Part shown: positions 31,804 through 34,339 of the stretch, one piece after another | Numbering within the stretch: the first letter of the stretch is position 1 | Layout of the letters: each line of letters begins with the position of its first letter | Made by a program: the position numbers and the translations under genes | The notes under the pieces: model-generated | Seen by the model: only the letters and a program-made list of their open reading frames with translations | What the model was told of the DNA's origin: nothing | Databases searched by the model: none | Source of the DNA: an uncultured Collinsella sp. | GTDB lineage: Bacteria > Actinomycetota > Coriobacteriia > Coriobacteriales > Coriobacteriaceae | NCBI GenBank assembly: GCA_902470345.1 | Contig: CABRGB010000016.1 | Span: forward strand, 1-34,339 | Length of the DNA stretch: 34,339 bases | Direction: 5' to 3'

Positions 31804-33807
31804 ATGGCTGCATTGCCCTTAACCGCTAACATCTCCCAGGTTTTCGAAGCCGAGCACAGTCACGTGGTCTACCGCGCCGAGCTTCACGGCTGCGGCACCG
31901 GCGCGGACGTGCAGCTTCCCAACCCCGCGGACTTTGCCCTCACCGGCAAGAACGGCGCCCCGCTTGCCGCGAACGCACACACCCGCTTCTACATCCTGGA
32001 GCCCCAAACGCCCGGACGCGCGCCCATCCTGTCCATTCTCACCACCGGCTCCACCGCCAATTTCACCCTTACCTACCGGGGCATTTCGCTCGACACCATG
32101 ACGGGCCGCCGCCGCGAACGCATGCGTATCCGCCGCGACCTCGACATGGTGAATCCCAGCATCGACGGCGCGTACGCGAGCTACCCCAAGCCCCAGCCCC
32201 TGCCGGAGGGCTCCATCCCCCAAGACTTCCACCCACTCGTGAGCATTATCTGTCCCCTGTACAACACGCCGCTGCCCTACCTGCGCGACATGATCAACTC
32301 GGTGCTCGCGCAGACCTATACCACCTGGGAGCTCGTGATGGTAAACGCGAGCCCAGACAACGAGGGCATGCAGGAAGCACTGGCCACCTACGCGGACCCG
32401 CGCATCAAGACCATTGACTTCCCCGAGAACCTAGGCATCGCCGGCAATACCAACATAGGCATTCGCGCCGCCACGGGCGACTACGTGGCTTTTGCCGACC
32501 ACGACGACACGCTCTCGCCCTACGTGCTCGAGCGCTATATGGCTTTCGCGGCCCAGCACCCCGATGCCGACCTGTTCTATTGCGATGAGGACAACTTCGA
32601 GAAAGACGATGACGCCGGCTACGCGCCGCGCTTCAAACCGGACTTCAACCGTGACCTGCTGTACTCGTATAACTACGTGGTGCACATGCTCATGGTGAGC
32701 CGATACGTGCTGGGCCGCGTGGAGCTTTCGGGCGACGAGATGTCCGGTGCGCAGGACTACGACCTTTCGCTCAAGGCCGCCGAGCATGCCCGCCGCATCT
32801 GCCACATTCCCGAGGTCCTCTACCACTGGCGCGTGCACGCCGGCTCCACCAACGGCGGCGTTATGGAGTCAAAGCCCTATGCCATCGCCGCCGGCGAGCG
32901 GGCGCTCAACGCGCACTTCCACCGCCGCGGAATCGCCGCGACCGCCCACGCCACGGACATCCCCTGCGTCTACCGTGTGGACTACGCGCCCAACGACAAG
33001 AGCGTTGACGCCGTGGTCATGAGCCTAGACACCATGCGCACCAAACGCGCCCTAGCATCCATCGAGCACCTAGACGGGATTGCGGGCACGGTCGCGGTCG
33101 CGCATCCCATAAGCCTCAAGGCAGTAGCCGAGCACGCGCTCGACGCACTCGATAGCGAGCTCATCCTCTTCGCCACGGATGCCGTGGAGTTCACCGACCC
33201 CGCCTGCGCAAAGACCCTCGCATCCTACTTCTGCCGCAAGGAGGTGGGCGCGGCCTACCCCAAGCTCTTCTACCCCGACGGCCTGGTGGCCCAAGCCGGC
33301 ACAGTGCTTCTGAACGACGGGTGCCCGGTAGCGCCCAACCGCAACTTCGTGGACAACATGGGCGGAGGCTATGCGGGCCTCGCCGAGGTGGCATACGATA
33401 CGAGCATCTCCACCCCGGACGCCTTCATGGTGCGCCGCGCAGACCTGCAAGCCGTGGTAGACAGGATGCGCGAACACGGCGACCTGCTCACCGAGGCTAT
33501 GGAGCTCTCGTTCCTCCTACGCGAGATGAACCGGGTCGTGGTGAGCACCGCGCATGCACGCGCCACCACCCATGGCAGCTCCTACATGGAAGCCCGCGAC
33601 CTCAGCGCCGTCTACGGAAGCACCCACGCCCTACACCGCCTGTGGCGCCGCTGGCCCTCCATGCGTGCCGACGTACTCGCGAATCCCAATGTTGAGTATA
33701 CGAGCGGCTATCCGCGTCTCAACATCGAGCGAAACGAGGACGCCGAGACCAAGCGAATCTACACTAGAGGGGTTCTCTCAAGCATCAAACACCGCATCTT
33801 GGGATAG
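31804..33807 (+). CDS. Large GT2 glycosyltransferase with extra N- and C-terminal domains
   Basis: About 667 residues from ATG 31804. Residues 1-135 are a beta-rich non-catalytic module. A GT2 domain follows (about 145-360: VSIICPLYNTPLPYL, ENLGIAGNTNIG, DHDDTLSPYVLERY, CDEDNFEK, SGAQDYDLSLKA, VLYHWRVH). A second alpha/beta region (about 385-560) has GT2-like strands but no clear DxD motif. This is the layout of rhamnan/galactan-type GT2 proteins in Gram-positive wall-polysaccharide clusters. The reading from TTG 31690 overlaps the likely promoter and adds no similarity, so I prefer 31804, although its ribosome site is weak. Confidence 0.85.
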   Translation: MAALPLTANISQVFEAEHSHVVYRAELHGCGTGADVQLPNPADFALTGKNGAPLAANAHTRFYILEPQTPGRAPILSILTTGSTANFTLTYRGISLDTMTGRRRERMRIRRDLDMVNPSIDGAYASYPKPQPLPEGSIPQDFHPLVSIICPLYNTPLPYLRDMINSVLAQTYTTWELVMVNASPDNEGMQEALATYADPRIKTIDFPENLGIAGNTNIGIRAATGDYVAFADHDDTLSPYVLERYMAFAAQHPDADLFYCDEDNFEKDDDAGYAPRFKPDFNRDLLYSYNYVVHMLMVSRYVLGRVELSGDEMSGAQDYDLSLKAAEHARRICHIPEVLYHWRVHAGSTNGGVMESKPYAIAAGERALNAHFHRRGIAATAHATDIPCVYRVDYAPNDKSVDAVVMSLDTMRTKRALASIEHLDGIAGTVAVAHPISLKAVAEHALDALDSELILFATDAVEFTDPACAKTLASYFCRKEVGAAYPKLFYPDGLVAQAGTVLLNDGCPVAPNRNFVDNMGGGYAGLAEVAYDTSISTPDAFMVRRADLQAVVDRMREHGDLLTEAMELSFLLREMNRVVVSTAHARATTHGSSYMEARDLSAVYGSTHALHRLWRRWPSMRADVLANPNVEYTSGYPRLNIERNEDAETKRIYTRGVLSSIKHRILG

Positions 33808-34078
33808 TCACGCAATTCCACCATCACCAAGTTCAACCTCACGACCCCTGGTCGCGATGACGAGGACACCGCCGCAGAGCACGCGGTCAGGATCATCATG
33901 CTCGTCGTGGACGACAACCCCGTTCCCGGCAGGAAGGCGTCGTGACATGGGCTGGAATGACGGCATTCTAGGTGGTCCTCGGTTCTCGGGCAGCCTGCGG
34001 CTACCCTCGAGAAAAATTGTCGGATTCACTTAAGGAGTCGGCGCGATATCTATAATCGCCGCCAACGTTTAGAATGCC
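33808..34078. other. Intergenic region, possible coding remnant
   Basis: No convincing gene. On the plus strand 33811-33945 reads without a stop as RNSTITKFNLTTPGRDDEDT, then AAEHAVRIIMLVVDDNPVP and GRKAS, ending in TGA. This has protein-like composition but no start, and I do not recognise the family. An imperfect hairpin lies at about 33981-34014 (TTCTCG/CGAGAA arms) without a U-run on the plus strand. It may be debris from an older gene between convergent units. Confidence 0.3.
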
Positions 34079-34116
34079 AAAAAATCGGTCCCTCGAGACT
34101 CCTCGAGGGACCGATT
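34079..34116 (-). terminator. Rho-independent terminator of the rmlD-like gene
   Basis: A perfect 15-bp stem (34083-34097 with 34102-34116) with loop ACTC, followed on the minus strand by a run of T (34084-34079). It begins 2 nt after the stop codon. Confidence 0.93.
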
Positions 34117-34118
34117 CA

Positions 34119-34339
34119 TTACACGAGCGTCTTGAGGTACTCCCCCAGCTCTTCCTCCCAGTCGGGCATGTGGAAGCCGACCGACTCGAGCCTGGACAGG
34201 TCGAGCGCGGAGTGGACCGGGCGCGGGGCAATAGGGCCCTCGGCGCCGGCGTAGTAGTCGGCGGTGCTCACCGGCACGACCTTCTCGCCGTTGCCGTTGG
34301 CGGCCTCGAAGACGGCGCGGGCGATGTCGGCCCAGGACT
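34119..34339 (-). CDS. rmlD: dTDP-4-dehydrorhamnose reductase, C-terminal part (runs off the window)
   Basis: 73 codons of the C-terminus are visible: SWADIARAVFEAANG, VVPVSTADYYAG, APRPVHSALDLSRLESVGF and WEEELGEYLKTLV. The RP...S.LD..RL spacing and the final W...L..YL are typical of RmlD/RfbD, the last enzyme of dTDP-L-rhamnose synthesis; in some actinobacteria it is fused to RmlC, which cannot be judged here. It suggests that the neighbouring glycosyltransferases build a rhamnose-containing polymer. It ends in a strong terminator. Confidence 0.8.
   Translation of the reverse strand, partial: SWADIARAVFEAANGNGEKVVPVSTADYYAGAEGPIAPRPVHSALDLSRLESVGFHMPDWEEELGEYLKTLV

Noticed and set aside
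1..34339. CRISPR array or rRNA genes
   Set aside because: No regularly spaced repeat series, no cas genes and no rRNA-like stretches were seen.

Overview
The window looks like a chromosomal segment from a high-GC, Gram-positive, gut-type actinobacterium, most likely Coriobacteriia and Collinsella-like. This is inferred from gene content: sucrose PTS, a Gram-positive type Pel cluster, a TagGH-like ABC exporter with many glycosyltransferases, and a ModE-like small regulator. I could not confirm the taxon by search.

Region 1 (1-5.9 kb) holds a small ModE/LysR-type DNA-binding protein, a perfect 19-bp inverted repeat, a divergent Cys/Met-type PLP-fold protein in which the catalytic lysine aligns with arginine, and a sucrose module. 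The sucrose module is a LacI regulator, a PTS EIIBC and a GH32 sucrose-6-phosphate hydrolase. Three LacI/cre-like 14-bp operators sit at the EIIBC and regulator promoters, and EIIBC and sacA each end in a rho-independent terminator.

Region 2 (6.1-17.3 kb) is the highlight: one eight-gene minus-strand operon with almost every junction overlapping. It reads pelD, pelE, a pelA-like deacetylase (DUF2194), pelF, pelG, then a CotH-kinase lipoprotein, a VTC-type polyphosphate polymerase and a DUF4956 membrane protein. PelD keeps an RxxD c-di-GMP site in front of a degenerate GGDEF motif and carries an extra N-terminal dehydrogenase/epimerase-like domain. The first five genes are the Gram-positive Pel exopolysaccharide machinery. 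The last three suggest a coupled phosphorylation or polyphosphate function.

Region 3 (17.4-25.0 kb) is lower-GC, unstable and eroded. It has an AAA ATPase with an AT-rich upstream region, the truncated remains of a two-gene ATPase-HNH defence system (Septu-like), a tRNA-Arg(TCT), and a TagH-like ABC ATPase broken by a one-base deletion. The partner permease of that ATPase survives only as its last 15 codons. A GT2 gene with a duplicated ribosome-binding segment follows, then a CsbB-like GT2 fused out of frame to a 5'-truncated YfhO gene by deletion. The region ends with an IS256-type transposase stub and a mosaic second copy of pieces of both GT2 genes.

Region 4 (25.0-34.3 kb) is an apparently intact cell-surface polysaccharide cluster. 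It has a GT4, three minus-strand GT2s, a full ABC ATPase/permease pair, a divergent large GT2, and at the right edge the C-terminus of dTDP-4-dehydrorhamnose reductase, which suggests a rhamnose-containing glycan. The broken ABC gene in region 3 is a paralogue of the intact one here, so region 3 may be a decaying duplicate or alternative version of the same type of locus.
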